Source of the DNA: Arthrobacter sp. MAHUQ-56
GTDB lineage: Bacteria > Actinomycetota > Actinomycetes > Actinomycetales > Micrococcaceae
Length of the DNA: 64,000 bases
Reading direction: 5' to 3'
NCBI RefSeq assembly: GCF_019710585.1
Contig: NZ_JAIFZQ010000008.1
Coordinates: 248,001 to 312,000 of the forward strand
Below the pieces are notes generated by a model. The model did no database searches, had not been told where the DNA came from, and saw only the letters and a list, made by a program, of their open reading frames with translations. Position numbers and translations under genes: made by a program. Positions 43,024 through 51,495 of this stretch are shown piece by piece; position 1 is the first letter of the stretch, and the number at the start of each line of letters is the position of its first letter.

Positions 43024-43581
43024 TTGAGCCTGACCTTTGATGACGGCCCCGACCCGGTCAACACGCCCAAGCTCCTGGCTGTTCTGCAGAAGCACCACGT
43101 CAAAGCCACCTTTTGCCTTTGGGGGGACCATGTAAAGCAGCACCCGGAAATTGTCCGCATGATTGCCGACCAGGGCCACACGCTCTGCAACCACACCATG
43201 CATCACGACGACATGGGCCTCTGGAACACCGAGGCCATCAGGGCGGATCTTGAGGAAACCAGCGCGGTCGTCCGCGACGCCGTCCCGGGTGCTGACATTA
43301 ATTACTTCCGGGCGCCATACGGCAGCTGGGGCCGGACGCCTGAGGTAGCGGCCGCGATGGGCATGCAACCCCTCGGCTGGGCCACGGCGATCGGCGACTG
43401 GGAACCGCCGGGAACTGCGGAGCTGGTCCGCCGCCTGCGGGAAGGCATCACCCCTGGGGGAGTTGTCCTGCTTCACGACGGCGGCGGGGACCGGACACAG
43501 ACCATAGAGGCGGTTGACCAGATCATTCCGGAGCTAAAGTCCGAGGGGTGGCGCTTTGACAGGCCTGCCCGCCGCGGTTAG
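43024..43581 (+). CDS. polysaccharide deacetylase (NodB homology domain)
   Basis: A 185-residue CE4-type deacetylase. The catalytic Asp and first metal Asp are in TFDDGPDP (residues 6-7), the metal histidines in CNHTMHHDD, and the active-site Arg region is YFRAPYGSW; VLLHDGGG closes the barrel. It lacks a signal peptide. The TTG at 43024 is the only start codon before the domain; upstream the frame has no ATG or GTG back to a stop at 42967-42969. GAGGG eight bases before TTG supports it. CE4 enzymes remove acetyl groups from sugars; a small acetylated sugar is plausible here. Confidence 0.82.
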   Translation: MSLTFDDGPDPVNTPKLLAVLQKHHVKATFCLWGDHVKQHPEIVRMIADQGHTLCNHTMHHDDMGLWNTEAIRADLEETSAVVRDAVPGADINYFRAPYGSWGRTPEVAAAMGMQPLGWATAIGDWEPPGTAELVRRLREGITPGGVVLLHDGGGDRTQTIEAVDQIIPELKSEGWRFDRPARRG

Positions 43582-43601
43582 GCCCCACCAGGGCCCGGTG
43601 G

Positions 43602-44717
43602 TCAACTGAGCCTGGCTCCGGCCCTCCGGCTCAGTGGATCCTCTGCCGCTTCCCGGCACGGCCCCACCGACCCGCGCCGCACCAAGGTGGCCGTGAACTG
43701 TGCGGGGGCGGCAGGTGGCTGCCCTTCCATTTGCCGGATCAGTGCCTTGGCCGCGGCCACGCCCATGTTGTAGACGGGCTGCGCGATGACGGTAAGGGGC
43801 GGGGTGGTGAGCCTGGTCCAGGCGAAGTCGTCGTACATCAGGAATGAAACATCCGCTGGGATGGACAGGCCGAGCTCCTGGATTGCCTCCACCACGCTGA
43901 GGGCGATCAGGCCGTCTGAAGCCACCACGGCAGTGGCCTGGTCCGGGCCGCGGAGCACTTCACGGGTGATGCTGCGGATGGAGTCCTCGTCGCCGGCGTT
44001 CAGCCTGACAAGGTCCTCCGGGAAGGGCAGCCCGGACTCCAGGAACGCTTGCCGCATTCCCTCAATGCGGTCGGCTATCTGGGATGACTCGAGGGTCATC
44101 CCCGGCGTATACGGAGCGTCCGTCCGCAACGTCGAAATAAAGGCGATCCGCCGGTGTCCGGCGTCGAGCAGGTACTGGGTCGCTTCCCGCGAAATCCTTG
44201 CCATGTCAACGGCCATGGTCTCCACCGGCATGTCCCCGGCGGTGCGGTCGATGAAGACCAAGGGCCGTCCCGACCGGTGCACCTCCTGGAGGTGTCCGGT
44301 GTCCACGGATGACGCCGGGGCCACGATGAGCCCGTCCACGCGCTTGTCCAACAGGACCCGGACGGCGTCCACCTCCGCAGCACGGTCCTCGTCGGTATTG
44401 ACCAGGATGACGTTGTAGCCGGCCTTCTTTGCCGTGTCGGTGATCCCGCGTGTGGCAAGCCCGAAGTGCGGGTTTTCGATATCGCCCACCACGACGCCGA
44501 TGGTGTGCGACTTCCCGGTATTCATGCTCCGGGCAAGCTCATTGGGCCGGTACGAAAGCTCCTCCGCCGCGGCAAGGACGCGCTCACGCACGTCATCGCT
44601 GACGGCGCCGTAATTGCCGAGCGCGCGTGCGGCCTGCGCCTTGGAGACCCGGGCAGCCTTTGCGACGTCGGCAACGGTTACGTCCCGCCGCCTCGCTCCT
44701 TCAGCCTTCATCTTCAC
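43602..44717 (-). CDS. LacI-family regulator of the downstream amino-acid-type importer operon
   Basis: A 371-residue regulator. The helix-turn-helix is VTVADVAKAARVSKAQAARALGNYGAV (about 13-39), then the YRPNELARSM hinge and the sensor domain (GVVVGDIENPHFG onwards), with ERVLAAAEELSYRPN typical of the family. It is divergent from the ABC operon starting at 44885. Two adjacent palindromic sites lie in between and are likely its operators. Confidence 0.93.
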   Translation of the reverse strand: MKMKAEGARRRDVTVADVAKAARVSKAQAARALGNYGAVSDDVRERVLAAAEELSYRPNELARSMNTGKSHTIGVVVGDIENPHFGLATRGITDTAKKAGYNVILVNTDEDRAAEVDAVRVLLDKRVDGLIVAPASSVDTGHLQEVHRSGRPLVFIDRTAGDMPVETMAVDMARISREATQYLLDAGHRRIAFISTLRTDAPYTPGMTLESSQIADRIEGMRQAFLESGLPFPEDLVRLNAGDEDSIRSITREVLRGPDQATAVVASDGLIALSVVEAIQELGLSIPADVSFLMYDDFAWTRLTTPPLTVIAQPVYNMGVAAAKALIRQMEGQPPAAPAQFTATLVRRGSVGPCREAAEDPLSRRAGARLS

Positions 44718-44732
44718 CTTTCGAAGGGGTTG

Positions 44733-44761
44733 TTGACGGCCCCTGTGACTTCCGCTACATT
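44733..44761 (+). promoter_or_regulatory. promoter of the ABC/flavoenzyme operon
   Basis: TTGACG (44733-44738) and TACATT (44756-44761) are exactly 17 bases apart, predicting transcription from about 44768 and a 117-base leader. Confidence 0.65.
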
Positions 44762-44775
44762 CCTATCCATCGATG

Positions 44776-44814
44776 TGAGTCCGGTCTCAATCCTACGGGG
44801 TGAGACCGGACTCA
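44776..44814 (+). promoter_or_regulatory. two adjacent LacI-type operators
   Basis: TGAGTCCGGTCTCA (44776-44789) and TGAGACCGGACTCA (44801-44814) are each near-palindromes and also perfect inverted copies of each other, centred 25 bp apart and just downstream of the promoter. The CCGG centre fits LacI-family sites. Alternatively, the pair could fold as an RNA hairpin with 14-bp arms in the leader. Confidence 0.75.
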
Positions 44815-44884
44815 ACAAGAACATCGGCGACTTTCTTCGGCGGCCCTGACAGCACCGCCTCCCCACCAACGATTGGACAACGCT

Positions 44885-45742
44885 GTGAAGAAAAAGAATC
44901 TCCGCCCGGCAGGAATTGCCGCGGCAGCACTGGCCGCCGTACTGGCGCTTTCGGGCTGCAGCTCAACCTCCGCGGCCTTCACCACGGAAAACAACCCGTA
45001 CGGCCTAATCCAGCCGGGCACCATCCGGGTGGCCAGCCTCGGTGACTCCAAGCCGTACACCTTCGCCGACGCCTCGGGTAACTTCACCGGCTTCGACGTC
45101 GAACTCTTCAAGGACGTGGCCCACCGGGCCGGCGTGGACAATGTCGTCTTCACCGGCCAGGACTTCTCAGGTCTCCTTGCGGCAGTTGCCAACGGACAGT
45201 TCGACGCCGGCGTCGCGGCGATCGGCATCACGGACAAGCGCAAGGAAACCGTGGACTTCTCGGACGGCTACCTCGCGGGGTACCTGACGGTCATCACCAC
45301 CAAGACCTCGGGCATCACGAGCGCCGACGGGCTGGCCGGAAAGCGCCTGGGCGTCGTCCAGGGCACCCTCCAGGAGGCCTACGCGGTGAAGAACTTCACG
45401 TCCGCCAGCCTGGTCCGCTTCCCGGACAACAACACCGCCATCGCGGCGGTCAACAGTGGAACAGTTGACGCCCACTTCCTCGACTACGAGGCAGCCAAGG
45501 CCTATGAGGAGCAGCACGGCCTGGTCAGCGCCGCGGACATCCCGTCCTTCGACGCACCCGCCGGCTTCGCTGTTGCCAAGGGCAAGACCGCGTTCAGGGA
45601 AGCCCTGAACAAGGGACTCGCCGCAGCCATGGAGGACGGCACGTGGAAGAAGCTCTACCAGAAGTGGTTCCCGGGCTCCCCGATGCCTGAGCACTACCTG
45701 CCCAAGGCCGAGCAGACGGCCTCGCCCGCGCCGAGCAAGTAA
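44885..45742 (+). CDS. polar-amino-acid-type ABC transporter solute-binding lipoprotein
   Basis: A 285-residue family 3 binding protein. A lipoprotein signal ([10 protein letters not shown] then LALSGCSS; Cys about 23) is followed by [28 protein letters not shown], the standard family 3 opening, and [22 protein letters not shown] chose the GTG at 44885 over the TTG at 44873. The ribosome site is weak. Ligands of this family are amino acids, opines or related compounds; a LacI regulator points to an amino sugar or sugar-amino acid conjugate. Confidence 0.9.
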   Translation: MKKKNLRPAGIAAAALAAVLALSGCSSTSAAFTTENNPYGLIQPGTIRVASLGDSKPYTFADASGNFTGFDVELFKDVAHRAGVDNVVFTGQDFSGLLAAVANGQFDAGVAAIGITDKRKETVDFSDGYLAGYLTVITTKTSGITSADGLAGKRLGVVQGTLQEAYAVKNFTSASLVRFPDNNTAIAAVNSGTVDAHFLDYEAAKAYEEQHGLVSAADIPSFDAPAGFAVAKGKTAFREALNKGLAAAMEDGTWKKLYQKWFPGSPMPEHYLPKAEQTASPAPSK

Positions 45743-45845
45743 GCCGGCAAGTAAGCCCGGCACGTAAACCTTCGGGCGCAAAGCCGGGCGGGCTGCACTG
45801 CGGGCCCGCCCGGCACTCCATAACCCACAACGTCTGAGAGCAACC

Positions 45846-46634
45846 ATGGACTGGCTCAACACCATCATCCGTACCTTCTTCGACTTCGGCGCGATGGCCG
45901 AGGTCCTGCCCCAACTCCTGGCGGTCGGCCTGCTGAACACGCTTATCATCTCCATCGCCGCCACCGTCCTTGGCACGGTGCTCGGTATGGTGGTGGCCGT
46001 CATGGGCATCTCCCCGTCCAAATGGCTGCGGGTACCGGCCCGCATCTACACCGACCTCTTCCGCGGCCTGCCCGCCATCCTCACCATCCTGCTGATCGGC
46101 CAGGGCTTCGCCCGCCTCAGCCAGTCAATCTTCGGCCCGTCGCCCTACCCGCTGGGGATCATCGCCCTGAGCCTGATCGCCAGCGCCTACATCGGCGAAA
46201 TCTTCCGCGCCGGCATCCTCAGCGTGGACAAGGGCCAGGGCGAAGCCTGCCGTGCGCTGGGCATGAGCTACGCCAAGTCCATGGCGCTGGTGGTGGTGCC
46301 GCAGGGTGTCCGCCGGGTGCTTCCGGCCCTGGTGAACCAGTTCATCGCCATCGTCAAGGACTCCTCGCTGGTCTACTTCCTGGGCCTGCTGGTCACGGAA
46401 CGCGAACTTTTCCGCGTTGGCCAGGACGCCGCCGTCCTCTCCGGCAACCTCTCGCCCCTGGTGGCCGCCGGCGTCCTTTACCTGGTGATCACCGTCCCGC
46501 TGACCCATCTCGTGAACCACTTCGACAACAAGTTCCGCACCGGCCGCCGCCGCCCCGCACCGCCCACCAGCGGCCTGAAGGAAGTCAAGGAACTGGACGC
46601 GGCCTCGCCGCTGACCACCGGGAGCAACACATGA
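45846..46634 (+). CDS. polar-amino-acid-type ABC transporter permease
   Basis: A 262-residue permease of the HisM/GlnP type with about five helices. The EAA loop is GQGEACRALGMSYAKSMALVVVPQGVRRVLPAL. The C-terminus is a Pro/Arg-rich tail. It follows the binding-protein gene by 103 bases, and its stop overlaps the ATPase start (ATGA). A single permease gene suggests a homodimer. Confidence 0.92.
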   Translation: MDWLNTIIRTFFDFGAMAEVLPQLLAVGLLNTLIISIAATVLGTVLGMVVAVMGISPSKWLRVPARIYTDLFRGLPAILTILLIGQGFARLSQSIFGPSPYPLGIIALSLIASAYIGEIFRAGILSVDKGQGEACRALGMSYAKSMALVVVPQGVRRVLPALVNQFIAIVKDSSLVYFLGLLVTERELFRVGQDAAVLSGNLSPLVAAGVLYLVITVPLTHLVNHFDNKFRTGRRRPAPPTSGLKEVKELDAASPLTTGSNT

Positions 46635-47410
46635 ACACGCCAGCCACCACCACGAACACCACCAGCCCGGACCAAAAGACGTTCCACGGCTCAAGCCTGG
46701 AACTGCGCAACCTCACCATGGCCTACGGCGACATCAAGGTACTGCGCAACGTGAGCCTTACCGTGGCACCGGGTACCACCACCTGCATCATCGGCCCCTC
46801 GGGATCCGGCAAGTCCACCCTGCTCCGCGGCATCAACCGGCTGCACGAACCTCAAAGCGGCGACGTGCTTCTGGCCGGCGAAAGCACCCTGGGCGCCAAC
46901 CCGGACACCCTGCGGACCCGGATTGGCATGGTCTTCCAGCATTTCAACCTCTTCCCCGACCACACCGCCGAAGAAAACGTCGCCCTGGCACTCTGGAGCG
47001 TCAAGGGAATGCCCAAGGCCCAGGCCATGGACAAGGCGCGCCAACGCCTGGCCGAGGTAGGACTAGCCGAACGCGCCGACCACCGCCCCCGCGACCTGTC
47101 CGGCGGCCAGCAGCAACGCGTCGCCATCGCCCGGGCACTGGCCATGGAGCCGGAAGTGATGCTCTTCGACGAGGCCACCAGCGCCCTGGACCCCGAGTTG
47201 GTCAAAGGCGTCCTGAACCTCATGGCAGGCCTCGGTGCGCGCGGCATGACCATGGTGGTGGTCACGCACGAGATGGGCTTCGCCCGCAAAGTCGCCGACC
47301 AGGTGGTCTTCATGGACGAAGGCGAAGTCGTCGAAGCCGGCACCCCCGCCCAACTCTTCGACAACCCCCGCAGCGAACGCCTCCAGCGCTTCCTCTCCGA
47401 GGTGCTCTGA
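46631..47410 (+). CDS. polar-amino-acid-type ABC transporter ATP-binding protein
   Basis: A 259-residue ATPase of the GlnQ/HisP type. Walker A is GPSGSGKST, the Q-loop is in MVFQHFNLF, the signature is LSGGQQQRVAIARAL and Walker B is VMLFDEATSALD, with the switch His in VVVTHEMGFA. A 15-residue Thr-rich extension precedes the domain. The stop overlaps the next start (TGATG). Confidence 0.95.
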   Translation: MNTPATTTNTTSPDQKTFHGSSLELRNLTMAYGDIKVLRNVSLTVAPGTTTCIIGPSGSGKSTLLRGINRLHEPQSGDVLLAGESTLGANPDTLRTRIGMVFQHFNLFPDHTAEENVALALWSVKGMPKAQAMDKARQRLAEVGLAERADHRPRDLSGGQQQRVAIARALAMEPEVMLFDEATSALDPELVKGVLNLMAGLGARGMTMVVVTHEMGFARKVADQVVFMDEGEVVEAGTPAQLFDNPRSERLQRFLSEVL

Positions 47411-48453
47411 TGGGAACCGTCGCAGCCGCACCCCTCCGGACCGCCGTCGTCGGCTTTGGGATCTCCGGCAAGGTCTTCCACGCGCCGCTGATCGCCGCCA
47501 ACCCGGAGTTCTCGCTGGACGTGATCGTCACGGCCCGGCCCGAGCGCGCCGCGGAGGCGGCACGGCTCTACCCGCAGGCACGGATTGTCGGGACCCCTGA
47601 GGAACTTTTCGCCCTCGCCGGGGACCTCGACCTGGTCATCCTCGGCACCCCGCCCCACACCCACTACGGGCTTGCGGCCACTGCCATCGCCCACGGCCTG
47701 CACGTGGTGGTGGACAAGCCTTTCGTGCCCACAACCGCCCTGGGCGAGGAGCTGGTCAGCAGGGCGTCCGACGGCGGGGTGCAGCTCACGGTGTTCCAGA
47801 ACCGCCGGTGGGATGCCGACTTCCTGACCCTCCAAAAAGTCCTGGCCTCCGGTGCCCTCGGGGACGTCCGGAGCTTCGAATCGCGGTTCGAATGGTGGCG
47901 GCCGGAAGGCTTCGGCAACTGGCGGGATACGGTGTCCCTCGCCGAAGGCGGTGGCATCCTCAATGACCTTGGTGCCCACCTGATCGACCAGGCCATCCAG
48001 CTGTTCGGCCCGGTGGAACGGAGCTACGGCGAGACGGCCAACCGCGGTCCCCACCCGGACGCGGCCGACACCGAGGCGTTCGTGTCACTGCTGCACGAGT
48101 CGGGTGTCCGCTCCCGGCTGTGGATGAACGGGATGGCCGCCCAGGTGGGCCCGCGCTTCCACGTCCTCGGCTCCGAGGCCGGGTACACCAAGTGGGGACT
48201 GGACGGCCAGGAACCTGCCCTCGCAGCCGGGATACCGCCGTCGGACCCTGCGTACGGCGTGGACTCCCAGGAGCGTTGGGGGCTCCTGGGAGTGGACGGC
48301 AGCACTGCGCCCGTACCCGCCGAACGCGGCGACTACCCGAAGTTCTACGTGCAGCTGGCCGCCGCCCTCCGCGGGAGCGGCCCGCTGCCCGTCGACCCCG
48401 CCGGGCCGCTCGAGGTGCTGAAGGTCATCGAAGGCATCCACGCCCTGGCCTGA
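47410..48453 (+). CDS. Gfo/Idh/MocA-family oxidoreductase of the amino-acid-type importer operon
   Basis: A 347-residue NAD(P)-dependent dehydrogenase. The fold begins TAVVGFGISGKVFHAPLI, a pattern seen in the YdgJ/YhhX branch, with VDKPFVPT around the catalytic Lys and WRPEGFGNWRD plus GGILNDLGAHLIDQA in the substrate domain. It overlaps the ATPase stop by one base, so translation is coupled. The substrate is probably a product of the imported compound; the branch is linked to scyllo-inositol and keto-sugar chemistry. Confidence 0.9.
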   Translation: MGTVAAAPLRTAVVGFGISGKVFHAPLIAANPEFSLDVIVTARPERAAEAARLYPQARIVGTPEELFALAGDLDLVILGTPPHTHYGLAATAIAHGLHVVVDKPFVPTTALGEELVSRASDGGVQLTVFQNRRWDADFLTLQKVLASGALGDVRSFESRFEWWRPEGFGNWRDTVSLAEGGGILNDLGAHLIDQAIQLFGPVERSYGETANRGPHPDAADTEAFVSLLHESGVRSRLWMNGMAAQVGPRFHVLGSEAGYTKWGLDGQEPALAAGIPPSDPAYGVDSQERWGLLGVDGSTAPVPAERGDYPKFYVQLAAALRGSGPLPVDPAGPLEVLKVIEGIHALA

Positions 48454-48532
48454 CGCCCCGCCCGGGATCTTTTTCCCAAGGACGCACCGTTTGCGCCCGA
48501 ACCCACCCATCTTCCAGAGAAAGAGACGAACC

Positions 48533-49654
48533 ATGTCCTCTGCAGCACCTGCCAAGCGTGTCGCCGTCATCGGCGGCGGCATCCTGGGCGTTTCCACCGC
48601 CGTGCACCTGCTCCGCGAGGGAGCCTCCGTGATCCTGCTGACTGAGCGCGGCCTGGCCAGCGAAGCCAGCGGGCGCTCGCTGTCCTGGCTCAACTCGGCA
48701 GGTGAGCGGTCCGCCCCGTACCACCAGCTCCGGGTTGCAGGCGTGGACCGCTACCGCACGCTCTTCGCCTCCGATCCCAGCCGGGAATGGCTCCAGTTCG
48801 GCGGCGGCCTCATGTGGAACGCCGCGGGCCAAAGTGAAGCCACCAAGGCACGGCACGCCTTTGAAAAGTCGATTGGCTATGACTCCAGGCTGCTTGCCCC
48901 TGAAGACATCACCTCAGCCACCCCCGGCATTGATTCCAGCGCCGTCCCGGAGAACGCCATCTTCAACCCGGGCGAAGGCTGGGTCAGCCTGCCGGACCTG
49001 ATCGACTTCCTGATGGAGGAGTTCCACGCCCGCGGCGGCGAACTCGTGCTCAACGCCGGAAAGGCCTCCGTCATGGTGGAGGGCGGCCGCACGGCGGGCG
49101 TGGAGACCGCGTCCGGCGGAACCTACCCGGCCGACGCCGTCCTGGTGGCCTGCGGCGCAGCGACGCCCGCCGTCGTCGAGCCCCTGGGTGTACGCATCCC
49201 CAATGGTTCCCCCGTGTCCATGCTGGTGGTGACCAAGCAGGTGCAGCATGACGTGACGGCGGTGATGAACACGCCGCGCGCCGCGCTCCGGCCCAACCCG
49301 GGCGGCACGTTCGCACTGGACCACGACTGGTATGAGGAGCACATCACCGAGCACGCGGACGGCTCCTTCAGCATCCCGGACGAGGTGGTGCAGGAACTGG
49401 CGGACGAGGCTTCCAAGCTGGTGGCCGGCAACCCGGAACTCAAGCCGGCCTCCTGGAAGATGGGCTACAAGCCGATCCCCGGCGACGGCGAGCCGGTCCT
49501 GGGCGAGCTGGGCCAGGTGCCCGGTTGCTTCGTTGCCTTCACGCACTCCGGCGCCACCCTGGGCCTCATCGCCGGCGAACTCCTTGCCGGCGAGATCCTG
49601 ACCGGCAGGAAGCACCCCATGCTGGCCACCTTCCGGCCCGGGCGCTTCTCCTAG
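48533..49654 (+). CDS. DAO-family FAD-dependent oxidoreductase
   Basis: A 373-residue flavoenzyme of the D-amino-acid oxidase/glycine oxidase superfamily. The FAD fold is RVAVIGGGILGVSTAVHL, with ASGRSLSWLNSAGER following, and the C-terminal FAD-contact motif is AFTHSGATLGLIAGEL. Such enzymes oxidise secondary or primary amines, releasing an aldehyde or keto acid. Position as the last gene behind an amino-acid-type importer suggests it cleaves the imported N-substituted amino acid. The ATG at 48533 follows AGAGAAAGAGACG. No covalent-flavin motif was recognised. Confidence 0.88.
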   Translation: MSSAAPAKRVAVIGGGILGVSTAVHLLREGASVILLTERGLASEASGRSLSWLNSAGERSAPYHQLRVAGVDRYRTLFASDPSREWLQFGGGLMWNAAGQSEATKARHAFEKSIGYDSRLLAPEDITSATPGIDSSAVPENAIFNPGEGWVSLPDLIDFLMEEFHARGGELVLNAGKASVMVEGGRTAGVETASGGTYPADAVLVACGAATPAVVEPLGVRIPNGSPVSMLVVTKQVQHDVTAVMNTPRAALRPNPGGTFALDHDWYEEHITEHADGSFSIPDEVVQELADEASKLVAGNPELKPASWKMGYKPIPGDGEPVLGELGQVPGCFVAFTHSGATLGLIAGELLAGEILTGRKHPMLATFRPGRFS

Positions 49655-49663
49655 CCCGCACGG

Positions 49664-49698
49664 TAAAGGCGGGACCGCGCACTCCGGTCCCGCCTTTA
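49664..49698. terminator. bidirectional terminator between convergent genes
   Basis: A 13-bp perfect stem TAAAGGCGGGACC/GGTCCCGCCTTTA around a nine-base loop, with an AAA/TTT flank on both sides. It ends the importer-flavoenzyme operon and the convergent sulP gene. Confidence 0.8.
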
Positions 49699-49714
49699 AC
49701 GTGCCGCCCGTCCC

Positions 49715-51214
49715 TTAGGCGCCCAGGTGACCGGTGAGCCGGCGGTGGAAGCCGGTGCTGCGCTCGTCGAGGCCTTCGATGCTCACCGTAGCCCCGTGGC
49801 TTCCGTATTTCGTTTCGATGGAGTCGAGGGCAGCGACCGTTGAGGCGTCCCAGATCTGGGCGCGGCTGAGGTCGATCGTCACCGAGCGGGGGTCGTCAGC
49901 GTACGCGAAATGCTCCACGAGGTCGTTGCTGCTTCCGAAGAACAGCGGCCCCACCACCTGGTAGCGCACGCTTTCACCGTCGGCTGCCAGGGTCCGGTCA
50001 ACGGTGATCACATGCGCCACCCGGCGTGCGAACAGCACCATCGCGAGGACGACGCCGACCAGGACTCCGTAGGCGAGGTTTCCCGTGAGGACCACGACGG
50101 CGACCGTGACGGCCATGACGAGCGTCTCCGGCAGGGGCATCCGCTTCAGGGTGGACGGCTTCACGCTGTGCCAGTCGACGGTGGTCACGGCGACCACCAT
50201 CATGACCGCGGCCAGGGCCACCATGGGGATCTGGCCCATGATCGAGCTGAGCCCCGTCACCAGGACCAGCAGGAACAGCCCGGCCACGACCGTCGAAAGG
50301 CGGGTGCGGGCCTGGCCGGTCTTCACGTTGAGGACGGTCTGGCCGATCATGGCGCAGCCGGCGATGCCGCCGTAGAAGCCGGCGAAGATGTTCGAGACTC
50401 CCAGGGCCCAGGACTCGCGGCCCTTGTGGGACGGCGTGTCGGTGATGTCGTCCACGAGTTTGGCCGTCAGGAGCGTTTCCATGAGGCCGACGAACGCCAC
50501 GCTCAGCGCGGTGGGCAGGATCAGCTGGAAGGTGGCGGGGTCAAGCGGAACCAGGAACGGGGTGATGCCAGGCATCCTGCCCGTCAGCGGGCCCTCATCC
50601 GCGACGTTGGGAACGGACAGCCCGGCGATGATGGTGATGGCCGTGACGACGACGATCGCAACCAGCGGCGACGGAACCACCCTGGTGAAGCGCGGCAGGA
50701 TGAAGATGATCGCCAGCGTGGCAGCGAACAGGGCGTAGGCGAGCCAGGGGACGTTGAGCACGTGCGGCACCTGCGCCACGAAGATCAGCACGCCCAGGGC
50801 GTTGACGAACCCGATCATCACCGAGCGCGGGATAAACCGCATGAGGCGGGCAAGGCCGGCACACCCGAAAACCACCTGGATCACGCCGGCAAGGAGCACC
50901 GTAGGCAGGACATACTCCACGCCGTGTTCGTGCACGAGCGGGGCGATGACGAGGGCCACGGAGCCGGCGGCGGCAGTCACCACGCCCGGCCGTCCGCCAA
51001 GGACCGACATCGCCAGGGCCAGCACGATGGAGGCGACAAGGCTCACCATCGGATCCACCCCGGCCACGATCGAGAACGAAATGACTTCCGGGACCAGGGC
51101 GAGGGTGGTCACCAGCCCGGCGAAGACCTCGCGGGAAAGCTGCCGGGGAGAGCGCAGTGCGGTCAGGACGGTGATGGGCTGCCGGACGGGGCGGGAACGG
51201 TCGGCGACGGCCAT
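49715..51214 (-). CDS. SulP-family anion transporter with STAS domain
   Basis: A 499-residue membrane transporter of the SLC26/SulP group. The hydrophobic core (about 20-390) has the family's TTLALVPEVISFSIVAGVDP opening and GFYGGIAGCAMIGQTVLNVKTGQ. The C-terminal STAS domain is at about 410-495 (VTIDLSRAQIWDASTVAALDSI). Substrates of family members include sulfate, bicarbonate and dicarboxylates. The ATG at 51214, with GGAG eight bases upstream, is preferred over an open frame extending to 51376. Confidence 0.9.
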   Translation of the reverse strand: MAVADRSRPVRQPITVLTALRSPRQLSREVFAGLVTTLALVPEVISFSIVAGVDPMVSLVASIVLALAMSVLGGRPGVVTAAAGSVALVIAPLVHEHGVEYVLPTVLLAGVIQVVFGCAGLARLMRFIPRSVMIGFVNALGVLIFVAQVPHVLNVPWLAYALFAATLAIIFILPRFTRVVPSPLVAIVVVTAITIIAGLSVPNVADEGPLTGRMPGITPFLVPLDPATFQLILPTALSVAFVGLMETLLTAKLVDDITDTPSHKGRESWALGVSNIFAGFYGGIAGCAMIGQTVLNVKTGQARTRLSTVVAGLFLLVLVTGLSSIMGQIPMVALAAVMMVVAVTTVDWHSVKPSTLKRMPLPETLVMAVTVAVVVLTGNLAYGVLVGVVLAMVLFARRVAHVITVDRTLAADGESVRYQVVGPLFFGSSNDLVEHFAYADDPRSVTIDLSRAQIWDASTVAALDSIETKYGSHGATVSIEGLDERSTGFHRRLTGHLGA

Positions 51215-51495
51215 GGAGCGGCTCCAGGGACTTGGCTCTGGCGGGAAGAGCGGTGGGCAAGGTGATTGCGCGCCACGATGCGCACGGGTCCAGCCCTGCC
51301 ATGGAAGGCAATTGGGTGGAGAAAGAATGCAGCGGAGACCCCTGCTTGCACAGGCAACACTACCCTGACGCGGCATCGTGCCGGCCGCTGACCCCGGCAG
51401 CTGGAAAGCCGGCTGATAAAATGGCCGGGTTGCGCAGGGCGGCCGGGTGCTGGTCCAGCCAGCGCCGTATCAACGTAGGGGACCAGACGAACATC

